Shown: positions 36,597-44,642, numbered from the stretch's first letter. The stretch: DNA of 64,000 nt from Agrococcus sp. ARC_14 (GCF_022436485.1 NZ_JAKUDO010000001.1:372001-436000), one strand, 5' to 3'. Translations and numbers: made by a program. The notes: generated from the letters alone by a model not told the origin.

Positions 36597-36922
36597 GCTA
36601 CGCGCTGCTGCTCGCCCTCCCGCTGCTCGCCGCGGCAGTGCTCGCCGTGATCGCCCTGCGGCGCGACCGGCGAGGCTGGGCCGCGCTCGCGGTCGCGGCG
36701 GCGGTCGTGCTGGTGCTGACCGTCGTGTTCGACTCGATCATGATCGCCGTCGACCTGTTCCACTACGACGACGCGCTCCTGCTCGGCCCGCGCCTGGGCC
36801 TCGCGCCCGTCGAGGATCTCGCCTACGCGCTCATCGCGGTGCTCGTCGTGGTCGCCGCCTGGCGGCTGCTGCCTTCGCGGGCGACGGCAGCAGAGCGCGC
36901 TTCGGAGCAACCGGATGCCTGA
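36593..36922 (+). CDS. crtYf: C50 carotenoid cyclase subunit (CrtYf-like)
   Basis: The 109-aa protein has three helices, an internal DSIMIAVDLFHYDDALLLGP and the paired motif APVEDLAYALIAVLVVV (PxED, the counterpart of PxEE in CrtYe). It is the second half of the heterodimeric cyclase. GTG 36593 overlaps the crtYe stop; the stop lies eight bases inside crtEb. Confidence 0.85.
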   Translation: MSYALLLALPLLAAAVLAVIALRRDRRGWAALAVAAAVVLVLTVVFDSIMIAVDLFHYDDALLLGPRLGLAPVEDLAYALIAVLVVVAAWRLLPSRATAAERASEQPDA

Positions 36923-37802
36923 GGTCGCCGAGCGCCGCGGCCTCGCCGGCCGCCTGCTGCTGGCATCCCGCCCCGTCAGCTGGATCAACACCGCGTTCCC
37001 GTTCGCCGCCGCGATGCTGCTCACCACCGGCACGATCGACGCCCGGCTCGTCATCGGCACGCTGTTCTTCCTGGTGCCCTACAACCTCGCGATGTATGGC
37101 ATCAACGACGTCTTCGACTACGCATCCGACGCCCAGAATCCGCGCAAGGGGGGCGTCGAGGGCGCGCTGCTGCCGCCGGAGACTCACGCGGCGACCCTGC
37201 GCTGGGCGGCGCTGCTGGCGCTGCCGTTCGTGGTCGCGCTCGTCGTGCTCGGCGGGCCCGCGTCCTGGGCGGTGCTGGCGGTGAGCCTGTTCGCCGTGGT
37301 CGCCTACTCGGCGCCGCGGCTGCGCTGCAAGGAGGTGCCGGTGCTCGACTCGATCACCTCGAGCACCCACTTCGTGAGCCCCGCGGTCTACGGCCTCGTG
37401 CTCGCGGGGGCCGAGTGGACGCCGGCGCTCGTCGCGCTGCTGGCCGCGTTCTTCTGCTGGGGCATGGCGAGCCACGCGTTCGGCGCGGTGCAGGATGTCG
37501 TGCCCGACCGCGAGGGCGGCATCGCGTCGATCGCGACCGCGCTCGGCGCCAGGGCGACGGTGCGGCTGGCCATCGGCCTGTGGGTGGCGGCGGGGCTGCT
37601 GATGCTGCTGACGCCCTGGCCGGCCGCGATCGCGGGGCTGGTGGCCGTGCCCTACGTGCTGCTGGCGGCGCCCTTCTGGCGCATCACCGACGCCGTCAGC
37701 GCTGCCGCCAACCACGGCTGGCGCAGGTTTCTCTGGGTGAACTACGCGAGCGGATTCGTCGTCACGATGGTCTGCATCGCCTGGGCGATGGGGGTGCGAT
37801 GA
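36915..37802 (+). CDS. crtEb: Lycopene elongase (UbiA-family prenyltransferase)
   Basis: CrtEb adds two C5 units to lycopene, producing the C50 skeleton (flavuxanthin or its relatives). The 295-aa UbiA-superfamily protein has about eight or nine helices, the first Asp motif NDVFDYASDAQNPRKGGVEG (NDxxD), and the second QDVVPDREGGIASIATALGA (DxxxD). Presence with crtYe/crtYf strongly supports C50 carotenoid synthesis. It overlaps the SDR gene by four bases. Confidence 0.92.
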   Translation: MPEVAERRGLAGRLLLASRPVSWINTAFPFAAAMLLTTGTIDARLVIGTLFFLVPYNLAMYGINDVFDYASDAQNPRKGGVEGALLPPETHAATLRWAALLALPFVVALVVLGGPASWAVLAVSLFAVVAYSAPRLRCKEVPVLDSITSSTHFVSPAVYGLVLAGAEWTPALVALLAAFFCWGMASHAFGAVQDVVPDREGGIASIATALGARATVRLAIGLWVAAGLLMLLTPWPAAIAGLVAVPYVLLAAPFWRITDAVSAAANHGWRRFLWVNYASGFVVTMVCIAWAMGVR

Positions 37803-39271
37803 ACGGCAGACGAGTGCTCGTGACCGGCGCGACCGGCTACATCGGCGGCAGGCTCACGCCCAGGCTGGTGGAGGCCGGGCACGAGGTGCGCGCGCTCGCT
37901 CGCGACCCCGGCAGGCTGCGCGACGCGTCGTGGGCGGATGCGGTGGATGTGGTGCAGGGCGATCTCGAGGTGGCCGACGACGTGCGCCGCGCGGTCGCGG
38001 GCGTCGACGTCGTCTTCCACCTGGTGCACGCGATGGGTGCGGGCGGCGACTTCGCGACCGCAGAGCTCGCGCAGGCGCGCAACGTCGCGGCGGCCGCGAA
38101 GGCGGCGGGCGTGCAGCGCATCGTCTACCTCTCTGGCCTGCACCCGCAGGGCGAGCGGCTCTCGAAGCACCTCGCCTCGCGAGTGGCGGTGGGGGATGCC
38201 CTGCTCGGCTCCGGCGTGCCGACGATCGTGCTGCAGGCGGGCATCGTGATCGGCTCGGGCTCGGCCTCCTTCGAGATGATCCGCCACCTCACCGAGGTGC
38301 TGCCGTACATGCCCGCGCCCCGCTGGGTGCGCAACTTCGTGCAGCCGATCGCGGTGCGCGACGTGCTGCACTACCTGGTCGCGGCGGCAGCGGTGCCCGG
38401 CGAGGTGCACGGCGCCTTCGACATCGGCGGGCCGGATGTGCTGCGCTACGGGCAGACGATGAACGGCTACGCGGTCGAGGCGGGCCTGCCGCAGCGGCCG
38501 ATCGCCCCGCTGCCGGTGCTCACGCCCTGGCTCGCCTCGCAGTGGGTCAACCTCGTCACGCCCGTGCCGCGCGCGATCGCCATGCCGCTGATCGGCTCGC
38601 TGCTGCACGACTGCGTCGTCGCCGATCGCCGCATCGACGCGATCATCCCACCTCCGGAGGGCGGGCTGACGGGGTATCGGAAGGCCGTGCGGCTCGCGAT
38701 CGCCCGTGAGCGCTCGGGCGACATCGAGTCGAGCTGGCGCTCGTCGACGCCCGCCGGCGCCCCCTCGGATCCGCTGCCGAGCGACCCGAGCTGGTCGGGC
38801 TCGACGGTGCTGGAGGATGCGCGCGAGCGCACGACCGCCGCTTCGCCCGACGCCCTCTGGCGGGTGGTCGAGGCGGTCGGCGGCGATCGCGGGTGGTACT
38901 CCGTGCCGCTGCTGTGGAGCCTGCGCGGCCTCGGTGACCGGCTGGTGGGCGGGGTGGGCCTGCGCCGCGGCCGGCGCGACCCCGACCACCTGCGCGAAGG
39001 CGACGTGGTCGACTTCTGGCGCGTGGAGCGCATCGAGCGGGGCCGGATGCTGCGGCTGCGAGCCGAGATGAAGGTGCCGGGCCGCGCCTGGATCGAGTTC
39101 GCGGTCGATCCGGCGACCGATGGCGGTGCCTCCTACCGCCAGCGAGCCGTCTTCCTGCCCAGCGGTCTCGCCGGCCGGCTCTACTGGTGGTCGCTCGTCC
39201 CGGCGCACCATGTGATCTTCGAGATGATGGCGAGCCGCATCGTCGCCGTCGCCGAGGAGGAGTCGAGATGA
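37799..39271 (+). CDS. SDR-type NAD(P)-binding protein fused to a DUF2867 domain
   Basis: The 490-aa protein begins with an atypical short-chain dehydrogenase/epimerase domain (VLVTGATGYIGGRLTPRLVE, DVVFHLVHAMGAGGDF, RIVYLSGLHPQGERLSKHLA; about residues 1-300). From about residue 335 it has a DUF2867 domain (DALWRVVEAVGGDRGWYSVP to HHVIFEMMASRIV). This fusion is widespread in actinobacteria; its substrate is unknown. Its place inside the carotenoid operon, overlapping crtEb and the next gene by four bases each, suggests carotenoid tailoring or a stress role (inference). Confidence 0.8.
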   Translation: MNGRRVLVTGATGYIGGRLTPRLVEAGHEVRALARDPGRLRDASWADAVDVVQGDLEVADDVRRAVAGVDVVFHLVHAMGAGGDFATAELAQARNVAAAAKAAGVQRIVYLSGLHPQGERLSKHLASRVAVGDALLGSGVPTIVLQAGIVIGSGSASFEMIRHLTEVLPYMPAPRWVRNFVQPIAVRDVLHYLVAAAAVPGEVHGAFDIGGPDVLRYGQTMNGYAVEAGLPQRPIAPLPVLTPWLASQWVNLVTPVPRAIAMPLIGSLLHDCVVADRRIDAIIPPPEGGLTGYRKAVRLAIARERSGDIESSWRSSTPAGAPSDPLPSDPSWSGSTVLEDARERTTAASPDALWRVVEAVGGDRGWYSVPLLWSLRGLGDRLVGGVGLRRGRRDPDHLREGDVVDFWRVERIERGRMLRLRAEMKVPGRAWIEFAVDPATDGGASYRQRAVFLPSGLAGRLYWWSLVPAHHVIFEMMASRIVAVAEEESR

Positions 39272-39741
39272 GGCTCTGGTCGCTGCACCCCGGGCTGCTC
39301 GACCGGCAGGGGCTGACCGCCTGCTGGCGCGAGGCGCTGCTGGCGCAGGCCGTGCTGGCGGGCCGCACGCGCGGCTACACCCGGCACCCGCAGCTCGAGC
39401 GCTTCCGCGCGCAGCCCGACCCGCTGGCCGCGATCGGCGCCTACCTCGAGGTCGTCGCCACGGCGGCGGAGGCTCGCGGCTACCGCTTCGACCGCGGCCG
39501 GATCGAGCGCACGCGCCTCGACGGCTCCGAGCCCGTGCGCCGCATCCCCGTCTCCGATGGGCAGCTGGCGCTCGAGCTCGAGCACCTTCGGGCGAAGCTG
39601 GCCGTGCGGAGCCCGAGTGCGCGCCTGCCGCGCGACCCCGAGCCGCATCCGCTCTTCATCGTCGCGCCGGGACCGGTCGCAGACTGGGAGCGCCACACAC
39701 CGACCGCCGAGACAGAGAGCGAGCATCACCATGCACCCTGA
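39268..39741 (+). CDS. Pyrimidine-dimer DNA glycosylase family protein (Pyr_excise)
   Basis: The 157-aa protein begins MRLWSLHPGLLDRQGLTACW, then REALLAQAVLAGRTRGYTRH and PQLERFRA. This is the pattern of bacterial Pyr_excise (T4 endonuclease V-like) proteins that excise UV-induced pyrimidine dimers; from memory such proteins often start MRLW. The tail (from about residue 120) is Pro/His-rich. It is translationally coupled to the SDR gene and overlaps the TspO-like gene by 11 bases, so UV repair is co-expressed with pigment synthesis. Biochemical activity is inferred. Confidence 0.75.
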   Translation: MRLWSLHPGLLDRQGLTACWREALLAQAVLAGRTRGYTRHPQLERFRAQPDPLAAIGAYLEVVATAAEARGYRFDRGRIERTRLDGSEPVRRIPVSDGQLALELEHLRAKLAVRSPSARLPRDPEPHPLFIVAPGPVADWERHTPTAETESEHHHAP

Positions 39742-40534
39742 CCGTCCCTTGCCGACGTCGACCGCCGAACGCATCCGACCATGGGCCGTGCTGATCGCGC
39801 TGCCGGCGACGCTCGCGATGGCGGCGCTCGGCTCTGGGGCCTTCGGCGGGCAGGAGGTGCAGGCTTCGTCGAGCGGCGCGCTCTCGGCCGACGCCACACC
39901 GCTCGCGCCCGCATCCACCGCCTTCTCGATCTGGAGCCTCATCTACCTGGGGCTCGCCGCCTACGCCATCTGGCAGGTGCTGCCGAAGCAGCGCCGCGAC
40001 CCCCGGCAGCAGCGCGTCGGCTGGCTGGCGGTGGCGTCGCTGGTGCTGAACGCCGCCTGGATCCTCTGCGCGCAGGCCGGCCTGCTGCCGCTCACGGTGG
40101 TCGTGATCGTGCTGCTGCTGGCGGTGCTCGCGGCGATCTTCGAGCTGCTGCAGCGCTCGAGGGCAGACTCGCTGCTCGAGACGGCACTGGTCGACGGCAC
40201 CTTCGGGCTGTATCTCGGCTGGGTCTCCGTCGCGACGGTCGCGAACATCGCTGCCTGGCTGGCGGATGCGGGGCTGCGCCCTGCCGCGTTCGAGCTGCCG
40301 GCGGTCGTCGTGCTGGCTGTGGTGGCAGCGGTCGGGGTCGCGATCGCCATCCGAAGCCGAGGCTCGATCGCGCCGTCACTCGCGATGCTCTGGGGTCTGA
40401 GCTGGATCGGCGTCGGCCGCCTGCTCGACCAGCCGCAGTCGCTCGCGGTCGCCGTCGCCGCAGCGGCTGCGTGCGTCGTCATCGGCGCGGCGACGGTGAT
40501 CGCGCGGCTGCGCCGGGTCCGAGCGTCGCGCTAG
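39731..40534 (+). CDS. TspO/MBR-like membrane protein
   Basis: The 267-aa protein has about seven helices with a TspO-like core: PASTAFSIWSLIYLGLAAYA, then AIWQVLPKQRRDPRQQ, LNAAWILCAQAG, GLYLGWVSVATVANIAAWL. It is longer than classic TspO (~160 aa), as are many actinobacterial relatives. TspO proteins bind tetrapyrroles and respond to light or oxidative stress in photosynthetic bacteria, and similar genes accompany crt clusters. Its TAG stop shares the palindrome CTAG with the stop of the convergent MarR gene. Confidence 0.72.
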   Translation: MHPDRPLPTSTAERIRPWAVLIALPATLAMAALGSGAFGGQEVQASSSGALSADATPLAPASTAFSIWSLIYLGLAAYAIWQVLPKQRRDPRQQRVGWLAVASLVLNAAWILCAQAGLLPLTVVVIVLLLAVLAAIFELLQRSRADSLLETALVDGTFGLYLGWVSVATVANIAAWLADAGLRPAAFELPAVVVLAVVAAVGVAIAIRSRGSIAPSLAMLWGLSWIGVGRLLDQPQSLAVAVAAAAACVVIGAATVIARLRRVRASR

Positions 40535-41091
40535 CTGTCGGCGCCCTCGTGCTCCAGGACCGGGAGATCCGCGAGTGCACTGAGGAACCTCGTCGCCGCC
40601 TGGCGCTCCTCGTGCGACATCGATGCCGCGATCGCGAAACGACGCGTGTGGTCGCTCCCCACGGTCGCGCTCGCCGTGGCGCGCGTGGTGTCGGTCACGA
40701 CGATGGAGAGCGCGCGCCGGTCGGTGGGGTGGGCCTCGCGCCGGATGTGCCCGCCGTGCTCGAGCCGGTCGAGCAGCTTCGTGACCGACGGTCCTGAGAT
40801 GCCCAGGTGCGCGGCGATCATCGTGGAGGTCACGACGGTGCCCTCGCGCGCGACAGACATGAGGTAGCGGATCGCGCGCATGTCGTTCTCGCCAAGCTTC
40901 ATGTAGCGCCTGCTGGCCTCGCTGTGCGCTTGCGACGTGCGGTGCCAGCGGCGCAGCGCGGCGAAGAGATCGATGATCTCCTCGACGTCCGCCTCGCTCA
41001 CGCCCAGCTGGCGCACGAGGTCGGCGGATGACGCCATTCGCCTCGGGTCGAGCATCGCCCGTCCGTCGGCGTCGTCGGCAGGTCGAGTCAC
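40531..41091 (-). CDS. MarR-family regulator (CrtR-like), paralog 2
   Basis: The 186-aa protein is a close paralog of the MarR at 31550: both have EIIDLF-ALRRW, LGENDMRAIRYLMS, SVTKLLDRLE, HIRREAHP(T/S)DRRALSIVVTD and SEER/HEER-type C-termini. It faces the 3' end of the carotenoid operon, and the 15-bp operator seen ahead of crt recurs upstream of it (41110-41124). The GTG start is leaderless (TAGGAT plus six bases). The two paralogs may cross-regulate or form a heterodimer (inference). Confidence 0.85.
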   Translation of the reverse strand: MTRPADDADGRAMLDPRRMASSADLVRQLGVSEADVEEIIDLFAALRRWHRTSQAHSEASRRYMKLGENDMRAIRYLMSVAREGTVVTSTMIAAHLGISGPSVTKLLDRLEHGGHIRREAHPTDRRALSIVVTDTTRATASATVGSDHTRRFAIAASMSHEERQAATRFLSALADLPVLEHEGADS

Positions 41092-41097
41092 GAGCCG

Positions 41098-41103
41098 ATC
41101 CTA
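41098..41103 (-). promoter_or_regulatory. -10 element TAGGAT for MarR paralog 2
   Basis: Minus-strand TAGGAT, six bases and GTG 41091. Confidence 0.5.
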
Positions 41104-41109
41104 GCGGCG

Positions 41110-41124
41110 AAACTCATAGTTGCC
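41110..41124. promoter_or_regulatory. Second copy of the CrtR-like operator
   Basis: AAACTCATAGTTGCC differs at one base from the site at 32138-32152 and keeps the AACT-N3-AGTT dyad. It sits just upstream of the MarR paralog 2 -10 element, which suggests auto- or cross-regulation. Confidence 0.6.
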
Positions 41125-41143
41125 CTGGCTAAGCAACTGGCGA

Positions 41144-41641
41144 TCAGGCACGCGCCTCATAGTGCTCGGCCCAGGTGGCGAGGATGCGCTCCAGGGCCGC
41201 GCGGTCGCGCTCGGAGAGCGGAGCCAGGATGCCGCGCTCGTTCTCCAGGTGCGCGGGCATCGCCTCATCGATCAGCGTGCGCCCCGCATCCGTCAGCCGC
41301 ACGACGCGGCCGCGACCGTCGTGCTCATCGGGCTCGCGGGCGACGAGCCCCTTGGCCTCGAGCGAGTCGAGCCGCTTCGACACGGCGCTCTTCGTGACCA
41401 TGGTCACGCCGGCGATCGCCGAGGGCGCGAGCGCGTGCGGGGCGCCGATGCGCCGCAGCGTCGCGAGGATGTCGAACTCGCCCTCGCTCAGCCCGAAGCG
41501 GCGGTAGAGCGCCACGAGATCCTCGGTGACGAACTGCGAGACGCGGCTGAGCCGGCCGATGATGCCGACGGGGGATGCGTCGAGGTCGGGCCGCTCGGCG
41601 GCCCACTGCTCGAGCATGGTCGAGACGGCGTCGCGATGCAT
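41144..41641 (-). CDS. MarR-family regulator of a divergent EamA exporter
   Basis: The 165-aa protein has a MarR winged helix (MVTKSAVSKRLDSLEAKGLV, wing EPDEHDGRGRVVRLTDAGRT). It is more distant from the two CrtR-like paralogs. It is divergent from the EamA permease with only 39 bp between starts. ATG 41641 follows TACACT plus six bases (leaderless). The perfect dyad at 41664-41678 between the two starts is its likely operator. Confidence 0.85.
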   Translation of the reverse strand: MHRDAVSTMLEQWAAERPDLDASPVGIIGRLSRVSQFVTEDLVALYRRFGLSEGEFDILATLRRIGAPHALAPSAIAGVTMVTKSAVSKRLDSLEAKGLVAREPDEHDGRGRVVRLTDAGRTLIDEAMPAHLENERGILAPLSERDRAALERILATWAEHYEARA

Positions 41642-41647
41642 GGTTGC

Positions 41648-41653
41648 AGTGTA
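41648..41653 (-). promoter_or_regulatory. -10 element TACACT for MarR gene 41641
   Basis: Minus-strand TACACT, six bases and ATG 41641. Confidence 0.5.
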
Positions 41654-41663
41654 GTTGAGAGAG

Positions 41664-41678
41664 AAACTATTGTAGTTT
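41664..41678. promoter_or_regulatory. MarR operator, perfect dyad AAACTA-TTG-TAGTTT
   Basis: A perfect 6-bp inverted repeat with a 3-bp centre between the divergent MarR and EamA starts. It overlaps the EamA -10 element (TATTGT, 41668-41673), so binding would repress the exporter. Confidence 0.65.
41668..41673 (+). promoter_or_regulatory. -10 element TATTGT for EamA gene
   Basis: TATTGT, seven bases and GTG 41681. Confidence 0.45.
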
Positions 41679-41680
41679 CC

Positions 41681-42619
41681 GTGGAAACGAAACCGGGCGT
41701 CGGCACGCTGCGCTGGATCCTGCTCGGTGCGCTCGCCCCCATCTCATGGGGCTCCGTCTACTTCGTGACGCTGCACTGGATCCCGGCGGGCGAGCCGCTC
41801 ACGGCCGCGGCGCTGCGCGCGCTGCCGGCCGGCCTGCTGCTGCTCCTGCTGCGCCGCCGCCTGCCGCAGGGCGTGTGGTGGTGGCGCTCGGTCGTGCTGG
41901 GGGTGCTCAACTGCGGCGCGTTCTTCGTGCTCGTCTACCTCGCTGCGAAGCTGCTGCCCACCTCGATCGCGGCGATGCTCATGAGTCTGTCGCCGATCGC
42001 GATGATGCTCATCGCCTGGGGCGTGCTCGCCGAGCGGCCGACGGTGCGCCGGCTGCTGGGTGCCGTGATGGGGCTCGTGGGAGTCGTGCTGCTGATGGCC
42101 GTGTCGTTCGGCGCGATCGACGGCTGGGGCGTCGTCGCCTCGGTGACCGCGATGGCGATGTATGCGCTCGGCTCGGTGCTCGGCAAGCGCTGGAGCGGCG
42201 AGGTCGACTCGGTCGCCTCGTCGTCCTGGCAGCTGACGGTCGGCGGCGTGCTGCTGCTGCCGTTCGCGCTCGCGATCGAGGGCGTGCCGACCGAGCTGTC
42301 GGCCACCGCGGTGCTGGGCTACGCCTACCTCTCGCTGATCGCGACGGCGCTCGCCTTCGTCTGCTGGTTCGGTGCGCTGCGGCATCTGACTGCCGGCCAG
42401 GTCGGGCTGCTCGGACTGCTGAACCCGGTGACCGGCGTGCTGCTCGGCGTGCTGCTGGGCGGCGAGCTGCTCACCGGTTGGCAGTGGCTCGGCGTCGCGG
42501 TGGTGCTCGCCGGCGTCACGAGCGGCCAGACGGCGTCCCGTGGCCGGGCGACGCCCGCTACTGCTCGCCCGGCCGCGACGGCGCCGGCACCTGCGAGCTC
42601 GGGCGGCCGGACTGGGTGA
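41681..42619 (+). CDS. EamA-family (DMT superfamily) transporter
   Basis: The 312-aa protein has ten helices as two EamA repeats (first PISWGSVYFVTLHWIPAGEP to VVLLMAVSFG; second ASVTAMAMYALGSVLGKRWS to VVLAGVTSG). EamA proteins export amino acids, metabolites or drugs. The GTG start at 41681 is fixed by the short divergent promoter region. The last ~20 residues (Ala/Thr/Pro-rich) overlap the 3' end of the convergent FAD oxidoreductase gene by 62 bp. Confidence 0.85.
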   Translation: METKPGVGTLRWILLGALAPISWGSVYFVTLHWIPAGEPLTAAALRALPAGLLLLLLRRRLPQGVWWWRSVVLGVLNCGAFFVLVYLAAKLLPTSIAAMLMSLSPIAMMLIAWGVLAERPTVRRLLGAVMGLVGVVLLMAVSFGAIDGWGVVASVTAMAMYALGSVLGKRWSGEVDSVASSSWQLTVGGVLLLPFALAIEGVPTELSATAVLGYAYLSLIATALAFVCWFGALRHLTAGQVGLLGLLNPVTGVLLGVLLGGELLTGWQWLGVAVVLAGVTSGQTASRGRATPATARPAATAPAPASSGGRTG

Positions 42620-43727
42620 AGCGAGTGGGCCTGAAGTCGTCGAGCAGCGGGGTCAGGGATCGAGCAGTGAGCTCTGCCGCGATCGTCTCCGACAGCAACG
42701 GCGCCAGCGTGATGCCGCTGTGCGTGACCACTGCCCAGATCCGCCCGTCCGGGGTGCCGTCCAGCGGCCCGGCGACGGTCTGCCCGTCGGCTGGGATGAC
42801 CCGATGTCCGATGCGCACGGCCTCGATGGCGATGTCGTCGCGGTGCAGCAGACGGCGGATGCGATCCGCATACTGATCCTCGAGCTCCGCATCCACCACC
42901 GCCTCGGGTCCCGCGTGCCGGTCGAGATCGAGGCACTGTGCGATCAGCGCGTCGGGGCCGTCGGGCCGAAGGTTCAGATCGTCCGTCGAGAGGACGCCGT
43001 CGAGGCCATGGCGCGGAGCGCTGGCGGAGGCGAGCAAGCCCCACGCGGCCCCACCAGCGTGCTGCGGAACGAGCGGCAGCGCGAAGCCGGCTGACTCCGC
43101 AAGTGCGGCGCTGCCGTTGCCTGCCGCGATCACCACGCGGTCGGCTGCGATCCGGCGCCCGGATCGCAGCATCGCCCCGTCGTGGTCGACCGCGGTGGCC
43201 TCGTCCGCCACGAACGTGCACGCTCCGGATGCGCGCAGGTCCTGGATCAGGGCTTCGCGGATCGCCAGAGGGGCGCAGTGCCCCTCGCTCGGGAAGTGGC
43301 CGGCGATCGCGTCCTGCGCCGGTTCGATAGCCAGGTCGGCGATGGCTCCGTGCGTCGGAACGATCGATGCCGGATACCCCAGCGCCTGCAGCTGCGCGAC
43401 TCGGGCGCGGAGCGCGCGCACGTTGTCCGGATCCGCGACGACGACGGTGTGGCCGCCCCAGGCCACGTGCTCGGGATGGCGGGGGCCGAGGCGATCGCGC
43501 CACACCTGAAGGCCTGCACGATTCAGCGCCTGGTAGGCATCGGGACGCTTGCGGTGGCTGTTCAACCAGCCGAACGAGACGGCGGAGGCCTCGGGCATCC
43601 CTCCGACGTCGCCGACCAGCGTCACCCTGCTGCCGGAGCGCACCAGCGCGTCTGCCAGCGAGACGCCGACGAACCCGGCGCCGACGACGACGACGTGCAG
43701 GCCGCCGCTCCGCTGCACCTCGCTCAC
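42558..43727 (-). CDS. FAD-dependent oxidoreductase, DAO family (1)
   Basis: The 389-aa protein has the FAD-binding GxGxxG motif near the N-terminus (HVVVVGAGFVGVSLADALVR), then VSFGWLNSHRKRPDAYQALN, and a C-terminal DAO-type segment VRIGHRVIPADGQTVAGPLD followed by WAVVTHSGITLAPLLSETIA. This is the amino-acid/sarcosine oxidase superfamily. Its GTG start overlaps the stop of the RpiR gene (GTGA), so the regulator and oxidase are co-expressed. It is one of two DAO enzymes in this locus. Confidence 0.85.
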   Translation of the reverse strand: MSEVQRSGGLHVVVVGAGFVGVSLADALVRSGSRVTLVGDVGGMPEASAVSFGWLNSHRKRPDAYQALNRAGLQVWRDRLGPRHPEHVAWGGHTVVVADPDNVRALRARVAQLQALGYPASIVPTHGAIADLAIEPAQDAIAGHFPSEGHCAPLAIREALIQDLRASGACTFVADEATAVDHDGAMLRSGRRIAADRVVIAAGNGSAALAESAGFALPLVPQHAGGAAWGLLASASAPRHGLDGVLSTDDLNLRPDGPDALIAQCLDLDRHAGPEAVVDAELEDQYADRIRRLLHRDDIAIEAVRIGHRVIPADGQTVAGPLDGTPDGRIWAVVTHSGITLAPLLSETIAAELTARSLTPLLDDFRPTRFTQSGRPSSQVPAPSRPGEQ

Positions 43728-44578
43728 CGCGAGAACTCGCTGCGGTACGCCTGTGCTCGGGCCCGTGCCTCCATGGCGCGCTCCGGATTCCGGCGCGCGA
43801 TCTCTGCCACCAGAGCATCGATCAGCGCCATCGTGCTCGCAGCCTCGGTGGCGGCGCTGGCATGGGTCGGCGGCAGCCGCAGCACCTGTGCGCCCTGCGA
43901 GCGGAGCTCGGCCGCGACGGGTCCTTGCGTGATGATGAAGACCCGCGTGGTCAGGCGCAGCGCCGCCGTCGTGAAGCGCTCGACGTCTGGGAACATCGCG
44001 CGGGGAGCGACGACGAGCACGACGTCGTCGGCGCCGGCGCGGAAGAGCGCATCTGCGTTGGCATGCCCGCCCCCGGTCACGGCTCGCGACTGCAGGCCGA
44101 CGCGGGCGAACTCGAGATCTGCGTAGCCGGCCATGAACGATGCGGTGCCGAGCCCGTACACCGTGATCCGGGGCGCATCGCTGCAAGCCTCGACGGCACG
44201 CGCCGCCACATCCCAGTCGAGACTGCTGTGCACGCCGAGCGTCAGCCCCGCCGCGGCGCGCAGCACCGCGGTCATGGCGCCTTCCGCGATCGGCGTCGAC
44301 GCCTCGGCATCGGCATCGGATGCCGCCTCCAGTCGGCTGCGGAGCACGAGCTGCAGATCGGCGGGATCCTGCAGCATGCGAGCGCAGAACGCCTTCATCT
44401 CCTTGATGTTCTGGAAGCCCAGCTTCTGTGCGGTTCGCGCGACGGTCGCCTCGCTCGTGCCCGTCTGCCGGGCGATCTCCGTGCCGCTCGTGGTCGCGAA
44501 GCGCACCGGGCCTTCGACCGCGAAGAGTGCGACGGCCTGTTCCAGTCGGGTCAGGCTCGGCGTTGCGTTGGGCCACAT
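43724..44578 (-). CDS. RpiR/MurR-family regulator with SIS domain
   Basis: The 284-aa protein has the N-terminal RpiR helix-turn-helix (GTEIARQTGTSEATVARTAQ then KLGFQNIKEMKAFCARML) and a C-terminal SIS domain (ITVYGLGTASFMAGYADLEF to TMALIDALVAEIARRN). SIS domains bind phosphosugars or, in some RpiR proteins, other metabolites. ATG 44578 is chosen for GAGAGG eight bases upstream. It is divergent from a second DAO oxidase and the GltS-like symporter, so it probably controls the whole amino-acid/amine utilisation locus. Confidence 0.85.
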   Translation of the reverse strand: MWPNATPSLTRLEQAVALFAVEGPVRFATTSGTEIARQTGTSEATVARTAQKLGFQNIKEMKAFCARMLQDPADLQLVLRSRLEAASDADAEASTPIAEGAMTAVLRAAAGLTLGVHSSLDWDVAARAVEACSDAPRITVYGLGTASFMAGYADLEFARVGLQSRAVTGGGHANADALFRAGADDVVLVVAPRAMFPDVERFTTAALRLTTRVFIITQGPVAAELRSQGAQVLRLPPTHASAATEAASTMALIDALVAEIARRNPERAMEARARAQAYRSEFSR

Positions 44579-44613
44579 GAGGACATCCTCTCGCTGAAGG
44601 AATACTTTCACAG

Positions 44614-44642
44614 TTGACGCTGTATGGAAGAAAGCCTACGAT
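44614..44642 (+). promoter_or_regulatory. Consensus-like promoter for the DAO-GltS operon
   Basis: TTGACG (44614-44619), exactly 17 bp, then TACGAT (44637-44642), 33 bases before the GTG at 44676. The AT-richer segment GGAATACTTTCACAG just upstream (44600-44613 region) is a candidate RpiR site. Confidence 0.65.
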
